Positions 1 through 7,772 of a stretch of 14,687 nucleotides of DNA are shown here, piece after piece (within the stretch, counting starts at the first letter, position 1; the number at the start of each line of letters is the position of its first letter). The notes beneath the pieces are model-generated. The model was not told the DNA's origin, made no database searches, and saw nothing but the letters and a program-made list of their open reading frames with translations. The stretch comes from Fragilaria radians (taxonomy: Eukaryota > Bacillariophyta > Fragilariophyceae > Fragilariales > Fragilariaceae): the NCBI GenBank assembly GCA_900642245.1, contig CAAAJI010000914.1:8576-23262 (forward strand), given 5' to 3'. The position numbers and the translations under genes are program-made.

Positions 1-673
1 AAGTTAAAGAACCACCGAATCTTATCAACCCACATTCTATCAAGAAATTTGATTCAAGCCAAATTGACATGAGTTACGTTGAGCATTGAACAATGATGAC
101 TTTCTCAGAATACAGGGACATGATTGATTTATGTCATACCTGAAATAGGCCCTCCTACGATAAACAGTGAAAAGAGATGAACGTAACAAGATCAAAACAA
201 CTTCAACTGTTACACCTGTTTTGAAAAGTATCATGTAAGATTTTCAAATATTGAGCAGTATTAAAATTGATCATCCACAATTTTTTATCAGTAAAATTGA
301 GGAAATAATGAAAAATAGGAAAGCTAAATTCCACTAACTACATACTCAGAAGAGGTTATGCATTGTTTATCCAAATTCAATTCACATGTACCTAGTTGGT
401 AAATAAAATGTCTCCAGTATTTGTAGATAACATTATTTCACACTTCCCTATATATAAATCTTCATTCCTTGAGTACAAGATTACCATACCATGTAACGTT
501 GACGATGGGAAATAACTTGCCCTCAGGTAGATTCTATACAAAGTTTGATTTTAATACATAGGTGCACTTGGAATCAAACAAAACTCCTCATGACATTTTA
601 TATGATACCTCACATGAACTTGCAAGATGGGAATAATACAGTGAAGTATGAAGTAAATCACCACTGAGGCTTA
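1..673. other. Left-end stretch without a recognisable gene
   Basis: No convincing gene is visible here. A plus-strand frame open from base 3 to a TGA at 87-89 could be the tail of a gene cut by the window edge, but 28 codons are too few to judge. The rest is AT-rich with frequent stops in all frames. No RNA gene, LTR or long inverted repeat was recognised. Confidence 0.4.
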
Positions 674-862
674 GAAAGTGAATTCATCCTTGACATCATT
701 AAATCTTTCATATAATTGAATTCAAAAGGATGGTGCAGCTTCAATTGCTGAGGTTGGAAAGCAAATTCATTCTTGACATCACTAGATTTTTCATTTTAAA
801 ATCCAATTGAAGAAGAAGGGGCAGCTTCAGTTGAATAACGCTCTGAAAGTGAATTCATTTCT
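674..862. repeat. Diverged ~85-bp tandem repeat, two full units and a partial third
   Basis: Unit 1 (674-756), unit 2 (757-844) and the start of unit 3 (845-862) each open with GAAAG(T/C)(G/A)AATTCATT-like sequence. Units 1 and 2 also share TTGACATCA and GCAGCTTCA(A/G)TTG at matching offsets. The period is 83 then 88 bp. Neither is a multiple of three, so these are not in-frame protein repeats on either strand. They are most simply a decayed local duplication. Origin is unknown. Confidence 0.6.
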
Positions 863-1096
863 TTCCATATTTCAGTTTGCTTAATTGTCATTCTTTTTTT
901 ACCGCTATTCCTGATTTGTTTGACATCCTCTTTCTTTTCAAAGAACCCATTCTTATTTTAGGCCATGTTAGAAGAAGCCTCAAAGTCAGAAGTCCATGTA
1001 TTTCCATCAATACCTTCACATTTAGAACGCATGAGAACATGAATCCGTAGTACCTTGCCATCATGGTAATATCTTGGTTCATTTCTGAACGTATGT
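796..1096 (-). pseudogene. Possible decayed coding remnant, unidentified
   Basis: On the minus strand one frame runs from about 1096 down to a TAA at 796-798, with only one internal stop (TAA at 958-960). It reads like biased coding sequence rich in Lys, Glu, Ser and Met, including YYHDGKVLRIHVLMRSK. Another minus frame is open upstream to about 1240, which could mean a frameshift or an intron. I recognise no family. It could equally be chance in AT-rich DNA, and the overlap with the tandem repeat argues for decay. Confidence 0.2.
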
Positions 1097-1493
1097 CATT
1101 CTTTTTATTGTTACATTGGTTTCTATAGCTCTTTGCAGGTTGTTTGGTAGAAGAATACCAGTTTTCACATCTAGTGACTTGATTGTAGTTTTGTTTCCTG
1201 TGATTTATGCTATTTTGTCGTTCCTGTTCATCACGAATATGTCTTTTTTCCTAGTTGATAGTTATTGATGCCTTTAAGGCCACAATCATTCTGCATGCAT
1301 ACACATACATCCCTTTGAATAACCATTTCCATTAATGCAATAGAATTTTTGTCCTTCAAAAATTAATGACAGATTTCAGAGTGAAAGAATTTGTACATTT
1401 GTTCCGAATGGTGCGATACTTATCTAGGGTACTTGTACTGTAAAAAACGATGCCCACCATAAGCCTGAATGTTTATCGTCATCGTTGGAATGA
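1097..1493. other. Upstream region of the methyltransferase gene, nothing definite
   Basis: This AT-rich stretch must contain the promoter and 5' UTR of the gene starting at 1494. I see no convincing TATA box or other named element. The base triplet just before the gene's ATG (1491-1493) is an in-frame TGA. Confidence 0.4.
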
Positions 1494-3236
1494 ATGATAT
1501 GCTTCCTTCGAAACCGATGGTTTGACTGGAGTAATGCTTCAAAAATCAATAACGACAGGACCACGAAAGATCAGTTGGTACAATTATATCTGAAAAGTCG
1601 TATCACAACAACCCTTTCATGTATTCGAAGCAAAACAATTCCAACGACAACAGCATCATCATCAGCAGTCGCCAATAAACGATACTTCAGTACTTTTTAC
1701 TCTTTTGTCAACATCTCCAAGGCATCAAAGCCTAAACGCAATCTATCCAAGAATTTTAATGCATATCCGTTCACATATCATCAAGAATTGACAGTACGAG
1801 TCGAAAATTTAAACAATATGGGTTTGGGTGTATGTCGAGTTCCAATTTCAACGGATTTAGAGCAAGAAACGAATACTGAATCTTCGTCCTTTTTGCCATC
1901 TTCCTCCTCCTCTTTATGGGTCATTTTAGTTCCCAATGTTATTCCAGGAGAACTTATTCGTATTCGCATTCATGAAAATAAAAAGCGACATTCCAACGCT
2001 GAATTACTGCAAGTCCTAGAACCACAGACCCAATATCGAGTCCAAACTCCAAAGTGCTCTCTTGCGGGAATCTGTGGTGGGTGTCAATATCAGCATATGA
2101 CTATTGACGCACAACGGTATTGGAAAACCAAACAGGTTCAACAAGCCTTGAATAGGATTACAAAACATTCCTTGCATCAGGTCCAACCAACCTTGGGGAA
2201 TGATCAAATATGGAATTATCGTAGTAAGATCACTCCTCATTATGATGTACTCGAAAAGCAACAACACTCTTCACCTATTGCAGAAGATATGCGTCCCATA
2301 ATGGGATTTCAACAACAATCTTCATATCAATTGATTGATGTTCCCTATTGTCCACTTGCCACAGAAGCTATCAATGATCACTGGAGTCAAATGAGACAAG
2401 CAATTTGTCAAAAGGCTCAGAAAGGTACCTTACCAATTGTTCAAAATGCAGTTACTTTATTGTTGCGCGATACAAATGAGGGCGTTGTCACAAACTCAAA
2501 TCAATACGTCACATCAAATATTGATCTTGAAAATGATGATGCAAGCCTACTATCAACACCATCATTAGAAAAACGACAACATCTTGTGTTTCGATTCCAG
2601 GCTGGTAACTTTTTTCAAATCAATCCTTCCATGATTCCCATTCTGATCCAATCCATCATACGGCATGCCATTTTGCCGAAGGTTAAAGGAGAAAGACAAA
2701 TAACACATGTCCTTGATTGTTATTGTGGCTCTGGTCTCTTTGCGATTGCCACAGCTTCATATGTACAACAATGTGTTGGTATTGAAGTCCAGGAAACAGC
2801 AGTTGAGGAGGCAACAGTCAGTGCAAAACTCAATAATGTAAACAATTGTGTTTTTTTAGCAGCCACTGCAGAAACTATCTTTACTACTGCATATCAATCT
2901 CCTTCTCTGTATGGTCATCATAACAAGGATACAAAGAATACTACCCATGTCAACATTTCCATAAAATCTACTTCAGTTCAATCCTTTCCTCGAGATACTA
3001 CCATGGTAATTATAGATCCACCCAGAAAGGGATGCTCTGATGACTTTCTTCAGAAAATGTTGGCATATAGACCCCAACGCATTGCCTATTTGAGCTGCAA
3101 CGTAACGACACAAGCAAGGGATATCAAGCCTATCCTTGCGGCTGGATATAGTTTGAACTTTGTACAACCATTTGATTTGTTTCCTCAAACTCGACATATT
3201 GAATGTCTGATGGTATTAGAAAATACAGACAAATAA
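1494..3236 (+). CDS. RlmD/TrmA/TRM2-family RNA (uracil-5-)-methyltransferase, probably organellar
   Basis: Members of this family use S-adenosylmethionine to make 5-methyluridine in tRNA or large-subunit rRNA. The protein has 580 residues. Residues 1-90 are rich in Ser, Thr, Lys and Arg with almost no acidic residues, and KRYFST (62-67) resembles a mitochondrial presequence cleavage zone (inference). A TRAM-like RNA-binding region spans about 95-178 and carries a Ser-rich insert (129-140). Iron-sulfur ligand cysteines are C188, C194, C197 and C286, the set used by RlmD. The SAM fold has FFQIN (373-377), DCYCGSGLF (408-416), IE (430-431) and IIDPPRKGC (506-514). The catalytic Cys is C535 in SCN, and the general base is E570 in RHIE. 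The start is firm because an in-frame TGA directly precedes the ATG. No intron is needed. The substrate (tRNA U54 or rRNA) cannot be decided from sequence. Confidence 0.93.
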   Translation: MICFLRNRWFDWSNASKINNDRTTKDQLVQLYLKSRITTTLSCIRSKTIPTTTASSSAVANKRYFSTFYSFVNISKASKPKRNLSKNFNAYPFTYHQELTVRVENLNNMGLGVCRVPISTDLEQETNTESSSFLPSSSSSLWVILVPNVIPGELIRIRIHENKKRHSNAELLQVLEPQTQYRVQTPKCSLAGICGGCQYQHMTIDAQRYWKTKQVQQALNRITKHSLHQVQPTLGNDQIWNYRSKITPHYDVLEKQQHSSPIAEDMRPIMGFQQQSSYQLIDVPYCPLATEAINDHWSQMRQAICQKAQKGTLPIVQNAVTLLLRDTNEGVVTNSNQYVTSNIDLENDDASLLSTPSLEKRQHLVFRFQAGNFFQINPSMIPILIQSIIRHAILPKVKGERQITHVLDCYCGSGLFAIATASYVQQCVGIEVQETAVEEATVSAKLNNVNNCVFLAATAETIFTTAYQSPSLYGHHNKDTKNTTHVNISIKSTSVQSFPRDTTMVIIDPPRKGCSDDFLQKMLAYRPQRIAYLSCNVTTQARDIKPILAAGYSLNFVQPFDLFPQTRHIECLMVLENTDK

Positions 3237-3555
3237 TAAAAAGCAACAACAAACAATATGGCAAGGATGAATGAATACATAAGCAATAGAACCGCAATCC
3301 CTTCTTTAAATACTTAATGATTATGAACCCCAAACTCTAGAATACAACAACTTTTAGTAAGATTGCATAAATTATGGTATATGTATCTCATCAAATTTAG
3401 ACATTAAACTGTGAGAGCAAAGGCGGCAAGTGTTGAAATAGTCTAAAGGGCTCATAAGCAAGGAAGAAGATAAGAAAAGAAAAGATTTATCAGAAAGTTG
3501 TTGATTTTTACACAGATACATTACAAATATTTGGTTGTGAGAGATATTTCCAACA
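3237..3555 (-). mobile_element. Candidate 3' LTR remnant of a minus-strand copia element
   Basis: Read on the minus strand, a purine run at 3569-3556 is followed at 3555 by TGTTGGAAATATCTC. This is the usual arrangement of polypurine tract and LTR start (TG) after a copia RNase H domain, which lies just upstream. The far LTR end is not resolved and may lie anywhere down to the methyltransferase stop at 3236. No matching 5' LTR was recognised. An AATAAA overlapping that stop (3235-3240, plus strand) could serve the methyltransferase transcript. Confidence 0.4.
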
Positions 3556-3569
3556 CCCTTCCTATCCTG
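3556..3569 (-). promoter_or_regulatory. Polypurine tract of the minus-strand copia remnant
   Basis: The minus-strand sequence CAGGATAGGAAGGG lies directly before TGTTGG. In LTR retrotransposons such a tract primes plus-strand DNA synthesis and abuts the 3' LTR. Its position 39 bp after the RNase H homology fits. There is no functional evidence. Confidence 0.5.
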
Positions 3570-3607
3570 AAACAATCATTCAGTACAAAGGTCACCAATA
3601 TGACGTA

Positions 3608-3958
3608 AAAATGCTTTGTGTGCCTCTCGCCCAATTCCTGATTAACATGCTTTGTATCAATGTCTGCATCATTTTCAACAGACTGAAAAAGTTGAATCTT
3701 AATAAAACGACCTTAATAAAAATCATGGACAAAATGATAATACATGCCCGCATGCCTTACATGAATGCCTGTCAATGCATTTTCTGACATAAGAATGCCG
3801 CCAATGTTATCTGTCCTTACAAAAATTGTCATCGTCACATTGATATCAAGGTCAATTGACAGAAAGTACACAAACTTGACTTCCTTCATAACCTGAAGAA
3901 CATCTATTAACTTCTTATAGAACTTCCTAGCACTTTGCACTAGAACATAAATAGTCTT
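3608..3958 (-). pseudogene. Ty1/copia RT-RNase H remnant with internal deletion
   Basis: On the minus strand, codons from 3958 read KTIYVLVQSARKFYKKLIDVL. This is the conserved copia RT segment around the family's (K/R)xxYGLxQ(S/A)xRxWxK motif, with the Gly changed to Val. The next residues, EVKFVYFL, VRTDNIGGILMSENA and VRHAGMYYHFVHDF, are the C-terminal half of the copia RNase H, with the Asp of TDN kept. A TAA stop at 3715-3713 interrupts, and the same frame then continues with SVENDADIDTKHVNQEL, the typical end of the domain. The YVDD region and the first half of RNase H are missing, so RT and RNase H were joined by a deletion. It is unrelated in detail to the plus-strand copia element at 4628-10505. 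Confidence 0.85.
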
Positions 3959-4025
3959 TCGTAAAATTAACTTAATTCTTCACAGACAAGCTCAAAGGTA
4001 CTTCCATATAGATCTACATGGGATT

Positions 4026-4074
4026 AAATCTTCCCTATAGAATTATTTGTCATAGTGGTAGTGAAAGGAGCCAT
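4026..4074 (-). pseudogene. Possible gag start of the minus-strand copia remnant
   Basis: On the minus strand an ATG at 4074 opens MAPFTTTMTNNSIGKI and stops. A short Ser/Thr/Asn-rich leader like this is common at the start of copia Gag proteins, and it lies only about 70 bp upstream of the RT fragment on the same strand. If the reading is right, nearly all of gag, protease and integrase was deleted. The match is short and compositional, so confidence is low. Confidence 0.25.
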
Positions 4075-4456
4075 TTTAAAATGAGAAAAGAGCTGTAGAT
4101 AAGGCTAAATTGCAAGAGAGAGTTAAGCTACATAAAACTTAGTCCCAAAACTTAACGTTTGGACTAACAGGGAATGACACAAAACGTCAATCAAAGTCAA
4201 ACGAGAAGTTACTCACAAAATTCCAGCATTTGCCACTGTATCTTATGATGCAAGGGTAGCATTAAAGTCTTGTTGCGTTACAAGTACCAAATTGGTTAGG
4301 CCCTGAGCTCACGAAGCATTAACAAGATTCCCAGACCACTTTAACACAAAAATTGCACAGCTAGTTAGAAGAAATTTCCACATTCATATCTTAACACTTG
4401 AATTCCACATTTCCACAATTCCACTTGCCAGTGGGTTTCTTAATTTTTAATAATTT
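4075..4456. other. Non-coding stretch; possible 5' leader of the minus-strand remnant
   Basis: No gene is seen. Three adjacent copies of an octamer, AATTCCAC, ATTTCCAC and AATTCCAC, lie at 4401-4424. On the minus strand, CCAATTTGGTAC around 4290 is weakly like an LTR end followed by a tRNA primer site, but no LTR pair could be matched, so I do not call it. Confidence 0.3.
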
Positions 4457-4485
4457 TTAGGACAATTCAATTTGAATTGTCCTAA
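4457..4485. repeat. Perfect palindrome, 14-bp arms with 1-nt centre
   Basis: TTAGGACAATTCAA (4457-4470), one T, then its exact reverse complement (4472-4485). Transcribed from either strand it would fold into a long hairpin or present a symmetric protein-binding site. It abuts a second perfect palindrome. It lies 143 bp before the plus-strand LTR element and outside it. Confidence 0.9.
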
Positions 4486-4509
4486 TGGTTTTGAATTATT
4501 CAAAACCAT
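4485..4509. repeat. Perfect palindrome, 11-bp arms with 3-nt centre
   Basis: ATGGTTTTGAA (4485-4495), TTA, then its exact reverse complement TTCAAAACCAT (4499-4509). It shares one base with the preceding palindrome, giving two hairpins head to tail in 53 bp. Both contain a TTGAA/TTCAA core, but the arms are otherwise different. Confidence 0.9.
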
Positions 4510-4623
4510 GTTTCAAGCAGACCAATGAAAAATTTATCAAACGCTACGATTGATTACTAGGTAAGCATAGCGTAGAAATCAAACATTCTTGTGCAAGTCT
4601 TGCTTTTGGTAGACTTAATTTTT

Positions 4624-4627
4624 CTTG
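4624..4627. repeat. Left target-site duplication CTTG
   Basis: CTTG directly precedes the 5' LTR and recurs at 10506-10509 directly after the 3' LTR. Copia integrase usually makes 5-bp duplications. The fifth base differs here (tCTTG on the left, aCTTG if the last LTR base is counted on the right), so this is either a 4-bp duplication or an eroded 5-bp one. Confidence 0.65.
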
Positions 4628-4637
4628 TGTTCTAATC

Positions 4638-4655
4638 TTATGACGTCAGTCATAA
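4638..4655. promoter_or_regulatory. Palindromic CRE-like site in the 5' LTR
   Basis: TTATGACGTCAGTCATAA has 7-bp inverted arms (TTATGAC and GTCATAA) and contains TGACGTCA, the full CRE that bZIP factors bind. In diatoms TGACGT/ACGTCA motifs are known as CO2/cAMP-responsive elements. The position about 70 bp before the TATA box suits an enhancer. The 3' LTR copy keeps the arms but carries TGACATCA. Confidence 0.6.
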
Positions 4656-4719
4656 TATTATACTGAAGAGTTTTTTACGCGGTCTTTTTCACAAGAAAAA
4701 TACAATAGGATAACACGCT

Positions 4720-4726
4720 TATAAAA
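4720..4726 (+). promoter_or_regulatory. TATA box of the 5' LTR
   Basis: TATAAAA lies 93 bp into the LTR, within the 23-bp segment that the 3' LTR lacks. This is the only LTR copy with a visible TATA box, so the two LTRs may differ in promoter strength. Confidence 0.55.
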
Positions 4727-4770
4727 ACTTTGTTTTTTACAATTGTTTCTGCTCTCACGAGATTATAAGA

Positions 4771-4783
4771 GTTTATCAGACCT
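4771..4783 (+). promoter_or_regulatory. Probable tRNA primer-binding site
   Basis: GTTTATCAGACC follows the 5' LTR directly. It shares TATCAGA with the initiator-methionine tRNA primer site common in copia elements, without the usual leading TGG. Either the site is decayed or it pairs with an internal part of the tRNA. Confidence 0.45.
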
Positions 4784-4802
4784 TTTGCTTTCCTTGGAAA
4801 CC

Positions 4803-6310
4803 ATGGATTTACCACCTTTCCCTCTCGTCCCTCCTATTCCAGTTCACCCTACGGATGCCTTCGCTCATGTATTGGAACATATCATCGGTTTGGACACTCA
4901 AACAAAGAGCGACAGAGTCCTTGTGCGTGGCGGTGTAACTACTGTGGATGATCTACTACTTGTTGACATGGATAGTTTGCTTGATTGCCTAACCGATACT
5001 ACATCAGTAATGGCAAAAACACGTTTGAAAACACTTAAAATGTGGGCAGAAGGGCAGTCCAACAAATCAACATTGAAGAATTCACTGAAGTAACCTGTCG
5101 TGAGAAACAAATGCAGGTAGCAAAAGCTGCTATCAAGACAAAAACGGGTATTTCAGATAGTGGATCAGCTGGAAAGGAAAAATTACAGACTTTTAATGGA
5201 TAAATTGAGAATTGGTTAAACTCAAAGCGTGAGTTGACAGCATACTTAAATCAAATTCAAAATGAAAATGGGGTTCCCATCTATTATGTTATTTGCAACC
5301 CAGAAGATGAATCTGAATATTGCAATCACAATGGGGAAACAGGAAATAAGATTTATGATGCACCATTCCAAGGTCGTATATACAATGACGATGCATTCAA
5401 AGTGCTACAGATTTTACGCTTGTGGACCTCTAATGGTACAGCACAAACATATGTTGATCACAGCAATGATGTCCAAGATGCCTGGCATAGCTTATTGACT
5501 ATTTATGAGGGACATGATGCTAGAAATGCAAGTATCCAACAAGCTCGTGCCATTATATCAAAGTCAGTGTGGACCAGAAACACACCAAACTACACTTTTG
5601 ACGATTACTGTAAAAAGCATGTGAAGCAGAACAATGAGCTCAATCGATACAATGCAAATGTTGATGGTCAATCACAAGTGCAATTCTTCCTGGATGGTAT
5701 TAAGGCTGGTGAACGAAACCCTACAATATCAGCAATTAAGATTTTCATTGAACAGCAACCATCTACAAAAGGGGACTTACTCCAAGCAATTATTGCTTTT
5801 AAGGACTCCTTGCAACGCAATCAGAACAGCAATGATTATAACAAAGACAATCGACAAATTGGAGCTACATACCACAGAGGTTTTGGAGGCCAAGGAAGAC
5901 ATGGTGGGCGTACTGATTGTGGAAGAAGTGGAGGTCGTGGAGGAAGGGGAGGTGCCAAAGGATATGCAGGACATGGACAATGGAGACATACATATAACCA
6001 GGGCAACAAAAATAGCCAGGAAGATCAAGCAAAGGGTATCTTTATTCCTGATGAAGTCCTCCAAGCAGTACCTCGGAAGTTCCGTGCAATGCTATACAAG
6101 GGCCGTGATCAAATGGAAATTGAAAATGGAAATATTCATGCATCAAGAAAAATTAATGACAACACTTATCGAAAAACCAGCAGAGTTGAGATTTTAGATG
6201 TTAAGGATGAACAAGTACAGAAGGATGATTCAAAAAATGAATATGATGAAAGAGGGGCATCAAGTAAATTTGGTGCTACTGGATGGAATAATAAAAAGGC
6301 GGATAGGAGC
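4803..6310 (+). pseudogene. Copia gag, broken
   Basis: Gag builds the particle that packages element RNA. The ATG at 4803 has a good context (ACCATGG) and is the first after the LTR. An N-terminal Pro-rich and helical segment (4803 to about 5060, VDDLLLVDMDSLLDCL) looks SAM-like. A one-base frame change near 5050-5090 moves to the frame used by the rest. An in-frame TAA (5201-5203) lies just before IENWLNSKRELTAYLNQ. The capsid-like part (5234 to about 5810) includes DAFKVLQILRLW and NTPNYTFDDYCKKH. An RGG-rich basic stretch follows (about 5875-5985), and no CCHC zinc knuckle is seen. This frame ends at 6370, but protease coding takes over in the +1 frame near an A5 run at 6293-6297. Confidence 0.88.
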
Positions 6311-6887
6311 AACTGTCTCACCCATAAGACGTACTGCTCAGTTAAATTCACAAGCACTCAAACAACGTGACTATAACCTACATGCACGAGCTGAAATTGA
6401 TACACGTGCAGAGACTTTATGTGCAGGTTCAACATTCATCTTATTTGAAGCAACAGGCAAGGTAGTGGATGTATCTGGATTCCATGACTCATACAAGGCC
6501 ATTAAGAATATACCTGTTGGAACAGGTATTATGGCAATTGACCTTGAAGATGAAACAATAATTGCATCATTCCCACAAAGCCTATACTTTGGAGATACAA
6601 TGAAGACATCCCTTATACCACCAGCACAACTATGGGATTTTGGAATAACAGTTGATGTTGTTCCCAAGCAGTATAGTGATGGGAAATCATTACATGGCAT
6701 ACATCATCCTGATTCCAATGTCTTTATTCCATTCCACTTATATGGATGCATTTCATATTTTTTAACTCGATTACCATCAGTCAAAGAAATCAATCAATGT
6801 CAATGGATCACCTTTACTTCAGATGCCGAATGGCAACCATATTCAGATCATTTCAGCAAAGCAGAGAAAGCAGCAAAGAACTACTTT
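6311..6887 (+). pseudogene. Copia pol: aspartic protease region
   Basis: The retroviral-type aspartic protease cuts the Gag-Pol polyprotein. The catalytic motif is EIDTRAETLCAG, with the Asp codon at 6399-6401. Arg replaces the usual Gly of DT/SG, as is common in the diatom lineages of copia (family knowledge). A beta-rich body follows (GTGIMAIDLEDE, HHPDSNVFIPFHLYG). The frame is closed by TGA at 6888-6890, after which the same frame stays open into the integrase region, so this stop is a lesion rather than a gene end. The switch from the gag frame is +1. I treat it as an indel and not a programmed shift, since the element has other unexplained frame changes. Confidence 0.82.
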
Positions 6888-7772
6888 TGATATCCAGATC
6901 CAACACATTTGCACTTCAATCACAATGGTGAACAACTCAATGGCCGGATGATCAAATCAACAATACTCATGGATGACTTAAATGATCCAGCATACTTTAC
7001 ATTTAACCATGCCTTTGATAGGTTTATGGCTGCAACCAGTAGTACCATACATCGGACAAATATTCCCATTGAAACATTAGCAAGAAGATGGGGTACAATT
7101 ATTAATACTGCTGAAAGGACTTTGAAACAAACAACCCAACGTGGTCTTAGGTATTTACAGGGACCATTAGAAAGACAATTTTGAACTAGACAGAAACAAC
7201 TTTACTGCAAGTATATTCGAACAAATATGTACACTGATACTATGTTTAAGGAGAAAGCATCTGCCCGTGGGAATACCTGCATACAACTATTTGTCACATC
7301 TGAGGGTTTTGTAGCTGGAGAACCAATGAAGTCTAAAGCTGAAGCATATGAGGAATTGGACTCAGTCTGTTGCAAATATGGCATACCACAACTATTGGTT
7401 AGTGATAATGCCAAAGAAGAGACCCTGGGAAACTGGGGACGGGTTATCAAGCAATATCTCATTAAACAGCGATTAACAGAGCCACATAGTAGTTGGCAAA
7501 ATAGGTGTGAGCATGAGATCCGAGAGGTTCGAAAACACATTGCACGCATTATGACATTAAATAAATGCCCTGATGCATTTTGGGATTTTGGAATACAATA
7601 TGTCTTAAGACTAAGACAACTACTGGTAAGATCTGCTGCATCAGGATGTGCTCAAATTGAAACAATTACAGGAGAGACACCTGATATGTCAGAGTTCATG
7701 GATTTTGACTTCTATCAATGGATTAAATATCGTGAACAAACAGATAAAGATAACCCTATAAAATTAGGGTGA
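6888..7772 (+). pseudogene. Copia pol: integrase
   Basis: Integrase inserts the DNA copy into the host chromosome. A pre-integrase segment (about 7060-7160, ETLARRWGTIINTAERTL) stands where the zinc-binding HHCC region usually lies. The catalytic core follows: Asp at 7236-7238 (MYTDTMF), Asp at 7404-7406 (LLVSDNAKEE) and Glu at 7509-7511 (EPHSSWQNRCEHEIREV), giving a complete DDE triad. In-frame TGA codons at 6888, 7182 and 7770 interrupt it. At 7182 and 7770 relatives normally carry a basic residue, usually Arg (family knowledge), so CGA to TGA changes are likely. The frame is constant from the protease to 8186. Confidence 0.88.

Larger units (their letters stand above)
4628..4770 (+). repeat. 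5' LTR (143 bp)
   Basis: It matches 10385-10505 along its length except for 9 substitutions and a 23-for-1 base difference (4704-4726 versus the single base 10461). Its ends, TGTTCTAATC and GATTATAAGA, form an imperfect inverted repeat (8 of 10). The 3' terminus is GA rather than the canonical CA in both copies. It holds a palindromic bZIP/CRE-like site at 4638-4655 and a TATA box at 4720-4726, so transcription would be expected to start near 4750 (inference). Confidence 0.92.

Noticed and set aside
3..89. C-terminal piece of a gene cut by the left window edge
   Set aside because: It is only 28 open codons with no recognisable motif, so it was not annotated as a gene.
1781..2267. Minus-strand open frames inside the methyltransferase and LRR genes
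   Set aside because: They are antisense shadows of conserved plus-strand coding sequence with no recognisable domains.
4628..4760. LTR ending at CTCTCA (4757) to give canonical TG...CA
   Set aside because: The two copies stay identical for 13 more bases, and the flanking CTTG match appears only at the longer end.
4743..5093. Start of gag inside the 5' LTR at 4743
   Set aside because: The codon at 4743 is TTG and lies within the LTR. ATG 4803, in a good context, is the first credible start.
6280..6370. Programmed +1 frameshift between gag and pol
   Set aside because: The gag and protease frames overlap and differ by one, as in some retroelements. But there is no classic slippery site (only an A5 run), and the element has four other frame changes inside enzyme domains, so an indel is simpler.
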